A stretch of DNA of 64,000 nt from Ferrimonas balearica. Its GTDB lineage: Bacteria > Pseudomonadota > Gammaproteobacteria > Enterobacterales > Shewanellaceae. The notes beneath the pieces are model-generated. The model did no database searches, had not been told where the DNA came from, and saw only the letters and a list, made by a program, of their open reading frames with translations. Of this stretch, positions 19,905 to 30,686 are shown piece after piece (within the stretch, counting starts at the first letter, position 1; each line of letters opens with the position of its first letter). The translations under genes were made by a program, and so were the position numbers. The DNA lies in contig NZ_JAHVHV010000004.1 of NCBI RefSeq assembly GCF_019802085.1, positions 295,210 to 359,209 on the forward strand, written 5' to 3'.

Positions 19905-20260
19905 CAGAGCTGGCCACGCTGGATCTGCACGCCCACGGTGCGGGCGTTGGCCACCGCGCCGGGCTTGCTGACCCGGACCCGCACCCCGGCCACGGCAAAG
20001 CGGCTCTGCACCAGGGCCGCCACCTTCTCCGCCACCGTCTCCACCAGCTCGTGAGGGGTGCCCTCCACCAGCTCGGTCACCGCCTTGCTGACGCTGTCGT
20101 AGCAGAGCGCTTGGGAGTAGTCGTCGGCGGCGGCCGCCTTGCGGTTATCCCACGCCATCTCGAGGTCCAGCACCAGGGTCTGCCGGATCGCTTTCTCCCA
20201 CTCGAACACGCCAATCACGGCCTGGCATTCGAGTCCTTGGATAAATACGTGGTCGGTCAT
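19904..20260 (-). CDS. folB: Dihydroneopterin aldolase
   Basis: A 118-residue enzyme (E. coli about 122) that cleaves dihydroneopterin to hydroxymethyl-dihydropterin plus glycolaldehyde. The sequence opens MTDHVFIQGLECQAVIGVFEWEK-like and has the FolB segments VLDLEMAWDN, YDSVSKAVTELVEGTPHELVET and VRVSKPGAVANART. It is the first gene of folB-folK-uppP, divergent from plsY as in many gammaproteobacteria. Confidence 0.95.
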   Translation of the reverse strand: MTDHVFIQGLECQAVIGVFEWEKAIRQTLVLDLEMAWDNRKAAAADDYSQALCYDSVSKAVTELVEGTPHELVETVAEKVAALVQSRFAVAGVRVRVSKPGAVANARTVGVQIQRGQL

Positions 20261-20376
20261 GTTGTTACTGGCGCTCCCGCGGTGGGTCGGATACCCTAGT
20301 TCGATTGCAGCAACGGGGGAAGTTCCCCGGTTTGGGCGACGGATGATAACGTAACTGACTGGGGGAAAAAAGCACG

Positions 20377-20982
20377 GTGACGGTGATGCTGACAGGGGTT
20401 TTCATCCTTTGCGCCTACCTGCTGGGATCGATCTCCAGCGCCGTGCTGGTGTGTCGCCTCTGGGGCCTGCCGGACCCCCGGGAGCACGGCTCCCACAACC
20501 CCGGCGCCACCAACGTATTGCGTTTGGGAGGCAAACTCCCCGCCATCCTGGTGCTGCTGTTCGACATCCTCAAGGGCACCATCCCGGTCTGGGGCGGCTA
20601 CTTCCTCGGTCTGGATCCCCTGGCCCTGGCCCTGGTGGGCGCGGCGGCCTGCCTGGGCCACATCTACCCCCTGTTCTTCGCCTTTAAGGGGGGCAAAGGG
20701 GTGGCCACTGCCTTCGGCGCCATGGCCCCCATCGGCTGGGACATGACCGGCGCTCTGGTGGTGACCTGGCTGCTGGTGGCCCTGGTGACCCGCTACTCCT
20801 CCCTGGGCGCTATCGTCACCTGCATCGTGGCCCCACTATATACCTACCTCTTTAAAGCCCAGTACACCGGCTCCGTGGTGCTGGTCTCCCTGCTCATCCT
20901 CTGGCGCCACCGCGCCAACATCGTCCGGCTGTGGCGCGGCACCGAGCCCAAACTCGGGCAAAAAAAACGCCGCGCGGACTGA
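20377..20982 (+). CDS. plsY: Glycerol-3-phosphate acyltransferase PlsY
   Basis: A 201-residue inner-membrane enzyme acylating glycerol-3-phosphate from acyl-phosphate, the first step of phospholipid synthesis. The conserved motifs [31 protein letters not shown] and [21 protein letters not shown] are intact. Start choice is uncertain: GTG at 20377 has GGGGG 11 bases upstream, and ATG at 20386 is possible. The last codons and the stop lie inside the hairpin that terminates the convergent tsaD gene. Confidence 0.95.
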   Translation: MTVMLTGVFILCAYLLGSISSAVLVCRLWGLPDPREHGSHNPGATNVLRLGGKLPAILVLLFDILKGTIPVWGGYFLGLDPLALALVGAAACLGHIYPLFFAFKGGKGVATAFGAMAPIGWDMTGALVVTWLLVALVTRYSSLGAIVTCIVAPLYTYLFKAQYTGSVVLVSLLILWRHRANIVRLWRGTEPKLGQKKRRAD

Positions 20983-20997
20983 GTCTCGCGCGGCGTT
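20960..20997 (-). terminator. tsaD terminator overlapping the plsY 3' end
   Basis: An 11-bp stem AACGCCGCGCG/CGCGCGGCGTT (20966-20976 with 20987-20997) is followed on the minus strand by eight T. The left arm encodes the last residues of plsY. Confidence 0.88.
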
Positions 20998-21012
20998 GAT
21001 GGGCCCCTTTTC

Positions 21013-22026
21013 TTAGGCGCCCGGTGCCGACAGCTGATCCAGCGGCCAGCGGGGCTGCCCCTTCACCGCCAAAGGCTGGGTCTCGCCGGCCTTAAGGCGC
21101 TGCAGACCGGCGTAGGCGATCATGGCGCCGTTGTCGGTGCAAAACTCCGGCCGGGGGTAGAACACCTCGCCCCCCCGCTTGGCCATCATCTCGGCCAGTT
21201 GGGCCCGCAGGTGCCGGTTGGCGCTGACGCCCCCGGCCACCACCAGGCGCTTGAGTCCGGTCTGATCCAGCGCCCGGCGGCATTTGATCGCCAGGGTATC
21301 CACCACCGCGTCCTCGAACGCCCGGGCGATGTCCGCCAGGGCCTCCTCACCGTGGGCGGCAATGGTGTTGGCGGCAAAGGTCTTAAGGCCGGAGAAGCTG
21401 AAGTCCAGGCCAGGACGGTCGGTCATCGGCCGGGGGAACTTGAATCGGCCAGCACTGCCCTGGGCCGCCAGCTTGGCCAGCAGGGGGCCGCCGGGGTAGT
21501 CCAGCCCCATCAGCTTGGCGGTCTTGTCGAACGCCTCGCCGGCGGCGTCGTCGATGGACTCCCCCAGCACCTGGTACTGACCGATGCCGTCCACCCGCAC
21601 CAGCATGGTGTGGCCGCCGGAGACCAGCAGCGCCACAAAGGGGAACGCCGGCGGCGTCTCCTCCAGCATGGGCGCCAGCAGGTGGCCCTCCATATGGTGC
21701 ACCGCCACCGCGGGGATCCCCCAGGCGTAGGCCAGGGAGCGACCGGCGCAGGCGCCCACCAGCAGGGCACCGATAAGCCCGGGGCCGGCGGTATAGGCCA
21801 CGCCGTCCAGGGACTGGGGGTCGACCTTTGCGTCGGCCAGCGCCTGGCGCACCAGGGGCACCAGTTTGCGAACGTGATCCCGAGAGGCCAGCTCGGGCAC
21901 CACCCCACCGTAGTCGGCGTGCAGTTTCACCTGGCTGTAGAGGGCGTGGGAGAGCAGGCCCTCACGCTCATCGTAGATGGCGATGCCGGTTTCATCGCAG
22001 GAGGTTTCTATGCCCAAAACCCGCAT
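21013..22026 (-). CDS. tsaD: tRNA threonylcarbamoyladenosine synthase subunit TsaD
   Basis: A 337-residue protein (E. coli 337) that, with TsaB and TsaE, transfers the threonylcarbamoyl group to A37 of ANN-decoding tRNAs. It is an ASKHA-fold metalloprotein: [14 protein letters not shown] opens the protein, [10 protein letters not shown] supplies the two metal-ligand histidines, and VSGGHTMLV and [10 protein letters not shown] follow. The start at 22026 was preferred over an upstream frame by match to the family length. It is divergent from rpsU, the usual gammaproteobacterial arrangement. Confidence 0.97.
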   Translation of the reverse strand: MRVLGIETSCDETGIAIYDEREGLLSHALYSQVKLHADYGGVVPELASRDHVRKLVPLVRQALADAKVDPQSLDGVAYTAGPGLIGALLVGACAGRSLAYAWGIPAVAVHHMEGHLLAPMLEETPPAFPFVALLVSGGHTMLVRVDGIGQYQVLGESIDDAAGEAFDKTAKLMGLDYPGGPLLAKLAAQGSAGRFKFPRPMTDRPGLDFSFSGLKTFAANTIAAHGEEALADIARAFEDAVVDTLAIKCRRALDQTGLKRLVVAGGVSANRHLRAQLAEMMAKRGGEVFYPRPEFCTDNGAMIAYAGLQRLKAGETQPLAVKGQPRWPLDQLSAPGA

Positions 22027-22084
22027 GGTAAACTCTCGTCTTATGGTCAAAGTGGCGCAATTCTAGCGTTGCTGTAATTCTTAA

Positions 22085-22426
<342 letters not shown>

Positions 22427-22428
22427 TC

Positions 22429-22872
22429 ATGTCTCTGATCGAGCAACTGAAAGACGCCCAAAAGGCGGCCATGCGTGCCAAAGAAAAGGCACGCCTGGGC
22501 ACCATCCGCCTGGCCTTGGCGGCCATCAAACAGGTAGAAGTTGACTCCCAGTCGACCCTCGGCGATGACGAGATCACCGCGGTGCTGACCAAGATGGTTA
22601 AGCAGCGTCGGGATTCCATCAAACAGTACGAGGAAGCCGGTCGTCAGGACCTGGCCGACGTGGAAGCCGCCGAAGTGGTGGTGCTCCAGGAGTTTCTCCC
22701 TCAGCCCCTGAGCGAGGAAGAGCTGACTGCCCTGATTGAGAAGGCCCTGGCTGACAGTGGCGCCAGCTCGATGCAGGAGATGGGCAAAGTGATGGGTCTG
22801 CTGAAACCGCAGGTCCAGGGGCGGGCCGACATGGCCGTGGTGAGCCAGAAGATCAAGGCTCAGCTGAGCTGA
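22429..22872 (+). CDS. yqeY: GatB/YqeY domain-containing protein
   Basis: A 147-residue protein of the YqeY family, which resembles the tail domain of the GatB amidotransferase subunit. Recognisable segments are LKDAQKAAMRAKEKARLGTI, QRRDSIKQYEEAGRQDLA and a C-terminal ASSMQEMGKVMGLLKPQVQGRADMA. Its exact function is unknown; tRNA binding or amidotransferase accessory roles are suggested for the domain. It starts two bases after rpsU and is followed by a hairpin, so it is likely cotranscribed with rpsU. Confidence 0.93.
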   Translation: MSLIEQLKDAQKAAMRAKEKARLGTIRLALAAIKQVEVDSQSTLGDDEITAVLTKMVKQRRDSIKQYEEAGRQDLADVEAAEVVVLQEFLPQPLSEEELTALIEKALADSGASSMQEMGKVMGLLKPQVQGRADMAVVSQKIKAQLS

Positions 22873-22895
22873 ACGCTCAACCCCGATCACAGCAA

Positions 22896-22927
22896 CAAGC
22901 CGTGCCTACTGCACGGCTTGCTTGTTT
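22896..22927 (+). terminator. Internal terminator/attenuator before dnaG
   Basis: A perfect 10-bp stem CAAGCCGTGC/GCACGGCTTG with a CTACT loop is followed by CTTGTTTG, a weak T-tract. It resembles the rpsU-dnaG terminator of E. coli that limits primase expression. Confidence 0.7.
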
Positions 22928-22970
22928 GTGATAAAGAACACCGAATTCCAAACTGGAGGTTAGGCGACAC

Positions 22971-24767
22971 GTGGCCGGTCGGATCCCAAGAGATTTCATC
23001 GATCAACTGCTATCGCGCCTCGACATTGTCGAGCTGATCGACGGCCGAGTGAAGCTGAAAAAGGCGGGCAAGAACTACCACGCCTGCTGCCCCTTCCACA
23101 ACGAAAAGACCCCCTCCTTTACCGTCAGCCAGGACAAGCAGTTCTACCACTGTTTCGGCTGCGGCGCCCACGGCAACGCCATCGACTTCGTGATGGAGTA
23201 CGACCGGCTGGAGTTTGTCGATGCCATCGAAGAGCTGGCCGGCACTCTGGGCATCGAGGTGCCCCGGGAATCCTCCGGCCCCGGCCGTAGTGGCCGCGGG
23301 GGCGGGAGCGGCGGGGGCAAACCGGCCCAGGGTCCCAAGCTGGACGATCACTACGCCCTGATGGCCTGGGCGGCCAAGTACTACCAGCAGCAGCTGCGTC
23401 AGCACCCGGAAAAAGAGAAGGTGATCGACTACGTCAAGGGTCGGGGCCTGGATGGCGAAACGGTCAAACGTTTCGGCATCGGCTTTGCGCCCCCGGGCTG
23501 GGACAACCTGCTGGCCCAGCAGCGCGGCAACAACGCCGGTCAGAAAAAGCTGGCCGAGTGCGGCATGCTGATCGAGAAGGAGGGGGGCAAACGCTACGAC
23601 CGCTTCCGCGATCGACTGATGTTCCCCATCCTGGACCGTCGCGGTCGGGTGATCGCCTTCGGCGGTCGGGTGCTGGGCGATGACACCCCCAAGTACCTCA
23701 ACTCCCCGGAGACCCCGATCTTCCATAAGGGCCGGGAGCTGTACGGCCTTTATGAGTTGCGCCAACAGCACCGCAGCCCCGAGCGGGTGCTGGTGGTGGA
23801 GGGCTACATGGACGTGGTGGCCCTGGCCCAACACGGCATCGACTACGCGGTGGCGTCCCTGGGCACCTCCACCACCGCAGATCACGTACAGATGCTGATG
23901 CGCACCGCCAGCCAGGAGGTGGTCTGCTGCTACGACGGCGACCGGGCCGGACGCGAGGCCGCCTGGCGGGCCCTGGAAACCGCCCTGCCGATGCTCAAAA
24001 GCGGCAAGGCGCTGAAGTTCATGTTCCTGCCGGATGGGGAAGATCCGGACAGCCTGGTGCGCAAAGAGGGCCAGACCGCCTTCGAGGCCCGCATCGAGAA
24101 GGCGATCCCGCTGTCGGATTACCTATTCAACCACCTGCGACAGGAGGTGGAGCTGGGGGGCGACGAGGGCAAGGCCAGTTTCCTCAACCGCATCCGGCCA
24201 CTGATCGCCCAGATTGGTGACGGCGTATTGCAGGAGGCCCTCATCCAGCGCCTGGAGAAGGAGCTGGGCTGGGGCGCACGACAGCACTTCCAGGCGGCCA
24301 AGCCGGTTTCGGCCCCGCAGAAGCAGGCGCAACAGGGCCGCGGCACCCCCATTCGCCGGGCCATCGCCCTGCTGCTGCAGTCGCCCCAGCTGGGGCACAA
24401 CCTGGAACCCCAGGTGGCACTGGAACACCTGTCGCTTGGCGGCGTCTCACTCTTTAAGGAGATGCTGGAGATCTGCCGGCCGGCGCCCTTGAGCACCGCG
24501 CAGCTGATGGAGCGTTACCGGGGGACCCCCAACCACGCCATCCTGCGCAAATTGCTGGGCTGGCAGATCGAGGTGGATGACCACCTGGAGAAAGAGTTTT
24601 TCGATTGTTTACAGTGGCTTAACCAACGTTTCCTGGAACACTTATCCGAGTCCCTGGATCAGAAAGCCCGCGACGGCACCATCACTACCGATGAGCTGCG
24701 CCAACTGCAGGGGCTCCATGAGGCCTTGGCAGCCCTGAGGCAATCGTCTAAGGCTAGCGGCCACTAG
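22971..24767 (+). CDS. dnaG: DNA primase
   Basis: A 598-residue primase (E. coli 581) that makes RNA primers at the replication fork. The N-terminal zinc domain shows [12 protein letters not shown] and HCFGCG. The TOPRIM catalytic core shows [12 protein letters not shown] and DGDRAGREA. The C-terminal region (from about residue 450) is the DnaB-interacting domain. A Gly-rich linker ([14 protein letters not shown]) separates the zinc and polymerase domains and is longer than I recall for E. coli. The start is GTG at 22971 with CTGGAGGT 11 bases upstream. Confidence 0.97.
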   Translation: MAGRIPRDFIDQLLSRLDIVELIDGRVKLKKAGKNYHACCPFHNEKTPSFTVSQDKQFYHCFGCGAHGNAIDFVMEYDRLEFVDAIEELAGTLGIEVPRESSGPGRSGRGGGSGGGKPAQGPKLDDHYALMAWAAKYYQQQLRQHPEKEKVIDYVKGRGLDGETVKRFGIGFAPPGWDNLLAQQRGNNAGQKKLAECGMLIEKEGGKRYDRFRDRLMFPILDRRGRVIAFGGRVLGDDTPKYLNSPETPIFHKGRELYGLYELRQQHRSPERVLVVEGYMDVVALAQHGIDYAVASLGTSTTADHVQMLMRTASQEVVCCYDGDRAGREAAWRALETALPMLKSGKALKFMFLPDGEDPDSLVRKEGQTAFEARIEKAIPLSDYLFNHLRQEVELGGDEGKASFLNRIRPLIAQIGDGVLQEALIQRLEKELGWGARQHFQAAKPVSAPQKQAQQGRGTPIRRAIALLLQSPQLGHNLEPQVALEHLSLGGVSLFKEMLEICRPAPLSTAQLMERYRGTPNHAILRKLLGWQIEVDDHLEKEFFDCLQWLNQRFLEHLSESLDQKARDGTITTDELRQLQGLHEALAALRQSSKASGH

Positions 24768-24777
24768 ACAAGACCGT

Positions 24778-24783
24778 TATAAT
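24778..24783 (+). promoter_or_regulatory. Possible rpoD -10 element
   Basis: TATAAT occurs in the dnaG-rpoD gap, 60 bases before rpoD. No good -35 is seen 16-18 bases upstream, so an independent rpoD promoter is only suggested. Confidence 0.35.
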
Positions 24784-24843
24784 TGGCTATTTGCGCGTCA
24801 ACAGCCGCTACACCGAGTTCCTAACCTTAAGTGGATGATATCA

Positions 24844-26667
<1,824 letters not shown>

Positions 26668-26679
26668 GCGCTCTGAGCC

Positions 26680-26712
26680 AAAAAAAAAGCCCCGCCAAGC
26701 GGGGCTTTTTTT
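26680..26712. terminator. Bidirectional terminator between rpoD and a crotonase gene
   Basis: An 8-bp stem AGCCCCGC/GCGGGGCT with a CAA loop is flanked by eight A and seven T, between convergent genes. Confidence 0.93.
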
Positions 26713-26721
26713 ATGCCGGCA

Positions 26722-27519
26722 TCACCAGCTTTTCCTCGGCAGGTAGGCCTTCTCCTTCCCCTGCTGACGGGCCACCGCAATGCGCTGGTTCTTGCCCAGC
26801 ATGACGCGAATTTGCCGCCAGGTCTCCGAGGCCAGCAGACGCCCGGCCCCGGGCAGCGCCCGGCGTCGGAACAGCCCCTTCACCGCCGCCACCGTATCGG
26901 GTGAGCGGCTGGCCAGGGTGGCCACCATGGCCTCGGCCCGGGCCAGGGGATCGTCGCACACCTCGGTCAACAGCCCCAGCTTCAGCGCCTGCTTGGCGTC
27001 CACCCGCTCGGCACTCATCGCCAGCCACAGGGCCTGATCGGCGGCCATCAGCTCCCGCAGCGCCAGACTGCCCCCCATGTCGGGGATCAGGCCCCAGCGC
27101 GCCTCCATCACCGACAGGTCACTGTTCGGCGTGGCCAGGCGAAAGTCCGCCCCCAGGGCCACCTGCAGACCACCGCCCCAGGTCCGCCCGTGCAGCACCG
27201 CAAACACCGGCACCGGCAGGTCCCGCCAGCCGGTGCTCACCCGCTGGGCCTTGTTGGCCTGCCAGGGCAGCCACTTGGCCAGCAGCTCCACCGCTTTGCG
27301 GGGCTGGCTCAGCATCGACTTGACGTCCAGGCCGGAGCAGAAATCCTCCCCGGCGCCACTGAGGATCACCGCCCGCACGCCCCGGTCCTTGGCGATCTTT
27401 TTCTGGACCGCCAGGATCCCCTTGAAACTGGCGGTGTCCAGGGCGTTGCGCTTCTCTGGTCGGTTGAGAGTGACGTAGGCCACCCCATCCCGAACCTGGT
27501 ACAAAATCCGATCTTCCAT
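26722..27519 (-). CDS. Crotonase (enoyl-CoA hydratase/isomerase) family protein
   Basis: A 265-residue crotonase-fold enzyme. The family core is clear: VAYVTLNRPEKRNALDT, ILSGAGEDFCSGLDV for CoA binding and the oxyanion hole, and GRTWGGGLQVALGADFRLA. The catalytic positions differ from true hydratases. The first Glu position is Gln (GGGLQ), while MEARWG and LIPDMGG supply a Glu and an Asp spaced as in dienoyl-CoA isomerases. An isomerase of fatty-acid breakdown is the best guess, but substrate is unknown. It stands alone, convergent with rpoD, with an AGGAGG ribosome-binding site. Confidence 0.88.
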   Translation of the reverse strand: MEDRILYQVRDGVAYVTLNRPEKRNALDTASFKGILAVQKKIAKDRGVRAVILSGAGEDFCSGLDVKSMLSQPRKAVELLAKWLPWQANKAQRVSTGWRDLPVPVFAVLHGRTWGGGLQVALGADFRLATPNSDLSVMEARWGLIPDMGGSLALRELMAADQALWLAMSAERVDAKQALKLGLLTEVCDDPLARAEAMVATLASRSPDTVAAVKGLFRRRALPGAGRLLASETWRQIRVMLGKNQRIAVARQQGKEKAYLPRKSW

Positions 27520-27567
27520 CTGCGCCTCCTCTGCTCCGACCAGTAACGTATCAGGATTGTTAAATTG

Positions 27568-27596
27568 CTGACAACCCTAAGGCATTTCAATACACT
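27568..27596 (+). promoter_or_regulatory. Probable promoter of the receiver-CheC operon
   Basis: CTGACA at 27568-27573 and TACACT at 27591-27596 are separated by exactly 17 bases, about 40 bases upstream of the assigned start. Confidence 0.5.
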
Positions 27597-27636
27597 AGCG
27601 GGCAGACTCATCGGCAATCCTGCAGGAGGCGGGCTG

Positions 27637-28599
27637 TTGGCTGTACAGGTACTGATCTGCGACGATTCCGCCATGGCGCGCAAGCAACTGGCGCGCAGCC
27701 TGCCCCAGGACTGGGACGCCCAGATCCGCTATGCCGTTGACGGTGAAGACGCCCTGGCCCAACTGGCCCAGCGCCCCGCCGAACTGCTGTTTCTCGATCT
27801 CAACATGCCCAAGCTCGATGGCTACGGTGTGCTTGAGCGACTCCAGGGCCAACCCGGCGCCCCCAAGGTGCTGGTGGTCTCCGCCGACATCCAGCCCCAG
27901 GCCTACCAGCGGGTGATGGATCTGGGGGCCCTGCACTTCCTGAAAAAACCCGTCGGCGCCGCCGAGCTCAAATCCCAGTTGGTCCAGTTCGATCTCTACC
28001 GCAGTGGTGAACTCAATCACCACGGGCTGAGCGAAGTGGCCATGGACGACGCCCTGCGGGAGATCTGCAACATCGCCATGGGACGGGCTGCCGACGCCAT
28101 GGCCCAGGTGCTGGGGGCCTTTATCGAGCTGCCGGTGCCCAAACTGCGCCGCCTGCGCTCCAGCGAGATGGAGATGCTGCTGGCCGAGTCATTCAGCGAC
28201 GACAACCTCAAGGTGATCTCCCAGGGCTTTATCGGCAACGGCATTGCCGGGGAGGCCCTGCTGCTGTTCGAGCGCAGCTGCTACGAGAGCATGGGCAAGC
28301 TGATGGGGCTGGTGGAGGTGGACACCGAAGCTGCCCGGCTGGAGGTGCAGATGGACACCGCCAATTTGCTGTTCGCCTCCTTCTTAAGCGGCCTGTCGCA
28401 GCAGCTGCACATCCCCTTCTGCCAGAGCCACCCTGTGGTGCTCAGCAGCGTGCCCACCTGCCACCTGGAGGGCCAGACCCTGGCGGTGGAGATCAGCTAT
28501 CGGCTTACCAACCACCGGATCCTCTGCGATCTGCTGCTGTTCTTCCCCCAGAACAGCCTCACTCGCCTTGAGCACAACTTGCAGTACCTGCTGGAGTAG
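27637..28599 (+). CDS. Response regulator with C-terminal CheC-like phosphatase domain
   Basis: A 320-residue two-domain signalling protein. The receiver (residues 1-120) has the acidic pair D9-D10, the phospho-acceptor D54 in LLFLDLNMPKLDG, a Ser in VVSAD at the switch position and the Lys in FLKKPVG. Residues ~145-320 match CheC/FliY/CheX-type phosphatases: REICNIAMGRAADAM contains the E-x2-N catalytic motif, with a Pro about 20 residues on; a second copy (DTANLLFASFLSG) is degenerate. It may dephosphorylate a receiver, perhaps its own. The start is TTG at 27637, seven bases after AGGAGG. The gene is three bases from the GGDEF gene. Confidence 0.85.
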   Translation: MAVQVLICDDSAMARKQLARSLPQDWDAQIRYAVDGEDALAQLAQRPAELLFLDLNMPKLDGYGVLERLQGQPGAPKVLVVSADIQPQAYQRVMDLGALHFLKKPVGAAELKSQLVQFDLYRSGELNHHGLSEVAMDDALREICNIAMGRAADAMAQVLGAFIELPVPKLRRLRSSEMEMLLAESFSDDNLKVISQGFIGNGIAGEALLLFERSCYESMGKLMGLVEVDTEAARLEVQMDTANLLFASFLSGLSQQLHIPFCQSHPVVLSSVPTCHLEGQTLAVEISYRLTNHRILCDLLLFFPQNSLTRLEHNLQYLLE

Positions 28600-28602
28600 C
28601 CT

Positions 28603-29547
28603 GTGAAACAACACGAGATGGAGCATCTGCACCGACTGTCCCAGCTGCTGCACGGCATCGAGGTGGGGCTGGTGGTGATCAACCGGGATTACCAGGTGGA
28701 GATGTGGAACGGCTTTATGGAGAACCACTCCGGGCTCAGCGCCCGCGAGGTGCGTCAGCAGTCGCTGTTCGAACTCTTTCCCGATCTGCCCCGCCAGTGG
28801 CTGATCAGTAAGTTGGAAGCCGCCTTTCTGCTCAACAGCCGCTCCTTTACCGTGTGGGAGCAGCGCCCCTTTGTCTTTCCCTTTGCCTACTCCCGTCCGG
28901 TCACCGGCGGCAACCAGATGATGTGTCAGAACATGACCATCCAGCCGCTGCAGGACACCCGGGGCGAGGTCAGCCACGCGGCGCTCATCCTCTATGACGT
29001 CAGCGTGCAGGCGGCAGACCGGCAACAGCTCAGTACCGCTAACGAGAAGCTGGAGCAGCTCAGCCAGCTGGACCCGCTCACCGGGTTGGCCAATCGACGC
29101 CAGTGGGAGCGGGCCCTGGAGCAGGAGTATCAGCGTTGCCGCCGCTACCAGCCCCCCAGCTGCCTGGTGGTGGTGGACGTCGATCACTTCAAGTCGGTCA
29201 ATGACCAGTACGGCCACGGCGCCGGGGATCAGGTGCTCAACGAGCTGGGCAAGCTGCTGGGCCACTCGCTGCGCAAAACCGATCTGGTGGCCCGCTACGG
29301 GGGGGAGGAGTTTGTCATCCTACTGACGGAGACCCGGGTGGAGCAGGGCAAGATCCTGGCGGAGCGGCTGCGCGAAGCGGTGGCCGAGATGACCCTGGCG
29401 GTGCCCCAGAAGCTCAAGATCACCGTCAGTCTGGGCCTGTGCGCCTACAGCCACGAACTGGACTCGGCCCAGGCCTGGTTTGATCGGGCCGACAAGGCGC
29501 TGTACCAGGCCAAGCAGAATGGCCGTAACCGGCTGGAGCTGGCATGA
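28603..29547 (+). CDS. PAS domain-containing diguanylate cyclase (GGEEF)
   Basis: A 314-residue soluble sensor-cyclase predicted to make cyclic di-GMP from two GTP. The PAS-like domain covers about residues 10-140 (GIEVGLVVINRDYQVEMWN), followed by a short coiled coil (ANEKLEQLSQLDPLTGLANRR). The active-site loop is GGEEF at 233-237. An RxxD inhibitory site (RKTD, 224-227) lies five residues upstream, so product inhibition is expected. The GTG start at 28603 is three bases after the receiver-CheC stop, suggesting that regulator acts with this cyclase. The stop overlaps the GNAT gene by four bases. Confidence 0.93.
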   Translation: MKQHEMEHLHRLSQLLHGIEVGLVVINRDYQVEMWNGFMENHSGLSAREVRQQSLFELFPDLPRQWLISKLEAAFLLNSRSFTVWEQRPFVFPFAYSRPVTGGNQMMCQNMTIQPLQDTRGEVSHAALILYDVSVQAADRQQLSTANEKLEQLSQLDPLTGLANRRQWERALEQEYQRCRRYQPPSCLVVVDVDHFKSVNDQYGHGAGDQVLNELGKLLGHSLRKTDLVARYGGEEFVILLTETRVEQGKILAERLREAVAEMTLAVPQKLKITVSLGLCAYSHELDSAQAWFDRADKALYQAKQNGRNRLELA

Positions 29548-30047
29548 AGCTCCGCCCGGCCGAGGCGCGGGACACCGCGGCCATCACCGCCATCTACAAC
29601 CACCATGTGTGTCACCACACCGCGACCTTCGAGGAGACGCCGCTGAGCGAGGCCGAGATGGCCGAGCGGCTGAGCGCCATCCAGAGTAGCTACCCGCTGC
29701 TGGTGGCGGAGAGTGAACGGGGGGAGTGTTTGGGGTACGCCTACGCCACGGCGTTCAAGCCCCGCAGCGCTTACCGCTACTGTGCCGAGACTACGGTCTA
29801 CCTGGCAGAGTCCGCCAAGGGAAAAGGGGTGGGAACGCGCCTCTACCAGGCCTTACTCCAAGCGCTCACCGCCCAGGGGATCCAGCAGGCCATCGCCGTG
29901 GTGACCAGCCCCAACCCCGCCAGTGCCGCGCTGCACCAGAAGCTGGGCTTTGTGCAGCAAGGCCAGCTGCTTCGGGTGGGCTACAAGTTCGACCGCTGGC
30001 TCGACATCGAGTTTTGGCAGAAGGATCTTAGAGACCGTAAGTCCTGA
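29544..30047 (+). CDS. GNAT family N-acetyltransferase, phosphinothricin/MnaT-like
   Basis: A 167-residue cytoplasmic acetyltransferase of the Pat/MnaT type, acting from acetyl-CoA on an amino group of a small molecule. It opens MKLRPAEARDTAAITAIYN and carries the acetyl-CoA loop ESAKGKGVGTRLYQALL and SAALHQKLGF. Relatives acetylate phosphinothricin or methionine sulfone/sulfoximine; the substrate here is not determined. The ATG overlaps the cyclase stop (ATGA), an unusual coupling of a metabolic enzyme to c-di-GMP signalling. Its 3' end overlaps a small convergent ORF by 20 bases. Confidence 0.9.
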   Translation: MKLRPAEARDTAAITAIYNHHVCHHTATFEETPLSEAEMAERLSAIQSSYPLLVAESERGECLGYAYATAFKPRSAYRYCAETTVYLAESAKGKGVGTRLYQALLQALTAQGIQQAIAVVTSPNPASAALHQKLGFVQQGQLLRVGYKFDRWLDIEFWQKDLRDRKS

Positions 30048-30180
30048 GCCGGTCCTCCTTGCGCCGTCCGGAACCCTGACGTCGGTCCTCTTTACCCGGC
30101 TCCCAACGCAGCTCCAGCCGCCGGTCCACCTGCTGCCGACGCTGGAGGTGGCGTCGATCTTCTCCGCTGAACTCTTTCAT
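30028..30180 (-). CDS. Small Arg-rich protein with repeated DRR motifs (predicted)
   Basis: A 50-codon ORF filling the gap between the GNAT gene and rraB. The product is very basic and charged: EDRRHLQRR, VDRRLELR, EDRRQGSGRRKEDR repeat a DRR-x3-R pattern. A GGAG lies about ten bases upstream of the ATG. I recall small gammaproteobacterial proteins with similar DRR repeats, but no function. There is no signal peptide or hydrophobic segment. Support is the low-complexity repeat and the position; it is short enough to be chance. Confidence 0.5.
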   Translation of the reverse strand: MKEFSGEDRRHLQRRQQVDRRLELRWEPGKEDRRQGSGRRKEDRLRTYGL

Positions 30181-30257
30181 CTCTTGCCTCTCCGGTTTGG
30201 GGGACAACAGCGAATAACTATAGTCGATTCAGCCAGTTTGCACGGCGGACAAGGCAC

Positions 30258-30286
30258 TAAAAAGGCAGCCCCCTGGCTGCCTTTTC
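30258..30286 (-). terminator. rraB terminator
   Basis: A 7-bp stem GGCAGCC/GGCTGCC with a CCCT loop; on the minus strand it runs into five T. It lies just after rraB. Confidence 0.85.
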
Positions 30287-30294
30287 CGTTAACT

Positions 30295-30660
30295 TTAAGC
30301 CTCTTCCGGCTCGATAAAGTAGGTGCCCCAACCGTCGTACAGCACATCGTGCTTGTCCGCCAGCCGGATCAGCGCCTCGCAATCCTTGTCCAGCCGCTCG
30401 ATGTCCAGCTCATGCTCGGTTACTGCATCGAAGCAGAACACGATGGCGCCGTCGTCCAGCTCCACCTCTTCGGCGTCCTCCACCTCGTAGCCGGCCTTAA
30501 AGGCGTCCACCGCCGCCTTCTCCAGGGCATCAAAGTTGGCGCTGGCGAAGTGGTGTTCGATGGTGTACTTGGCGTCCTTGACGGAGCCATCCTCCAGCAG
30601 GGCCTCGACGATCTCGCGGGTCTCTTCCTGCTGCTCGGCAATCAGTTGTTCCAGGGCCAT
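30295..30660 (-). CDS. rraB: Ribonuclease E inhibitor RraB
   Basis: A 121-residue acidic protein (E. coli RraB about 138). The family signature is clear: [51 protein letters not shown] and the C-terminal YDGWGTYF. RraB binds the C-terminal scaffold of RNase E and modulates decay of a subset of mRNAs. A ribosome-binding site TAGGAG precedes the ATG. It is followed by its own terminator and preceded by plsC 26 bp away on the same strand. Confidence 0.94.
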   Translation of the reverse strand: MALEQLIAEQQEETREIVEALLEDGSVKDAKYTIEHHFASANFDALEKAAVDAFKAGYEVEDAEEVELDDGAIVFCFDAVTEHELDIERLDKDCEALIRLADKHDVLYDGWGTYFIEPEEA

Positions 30661-30686
30661 GGTTTTCTCCTAACGCAATGCGGCCA

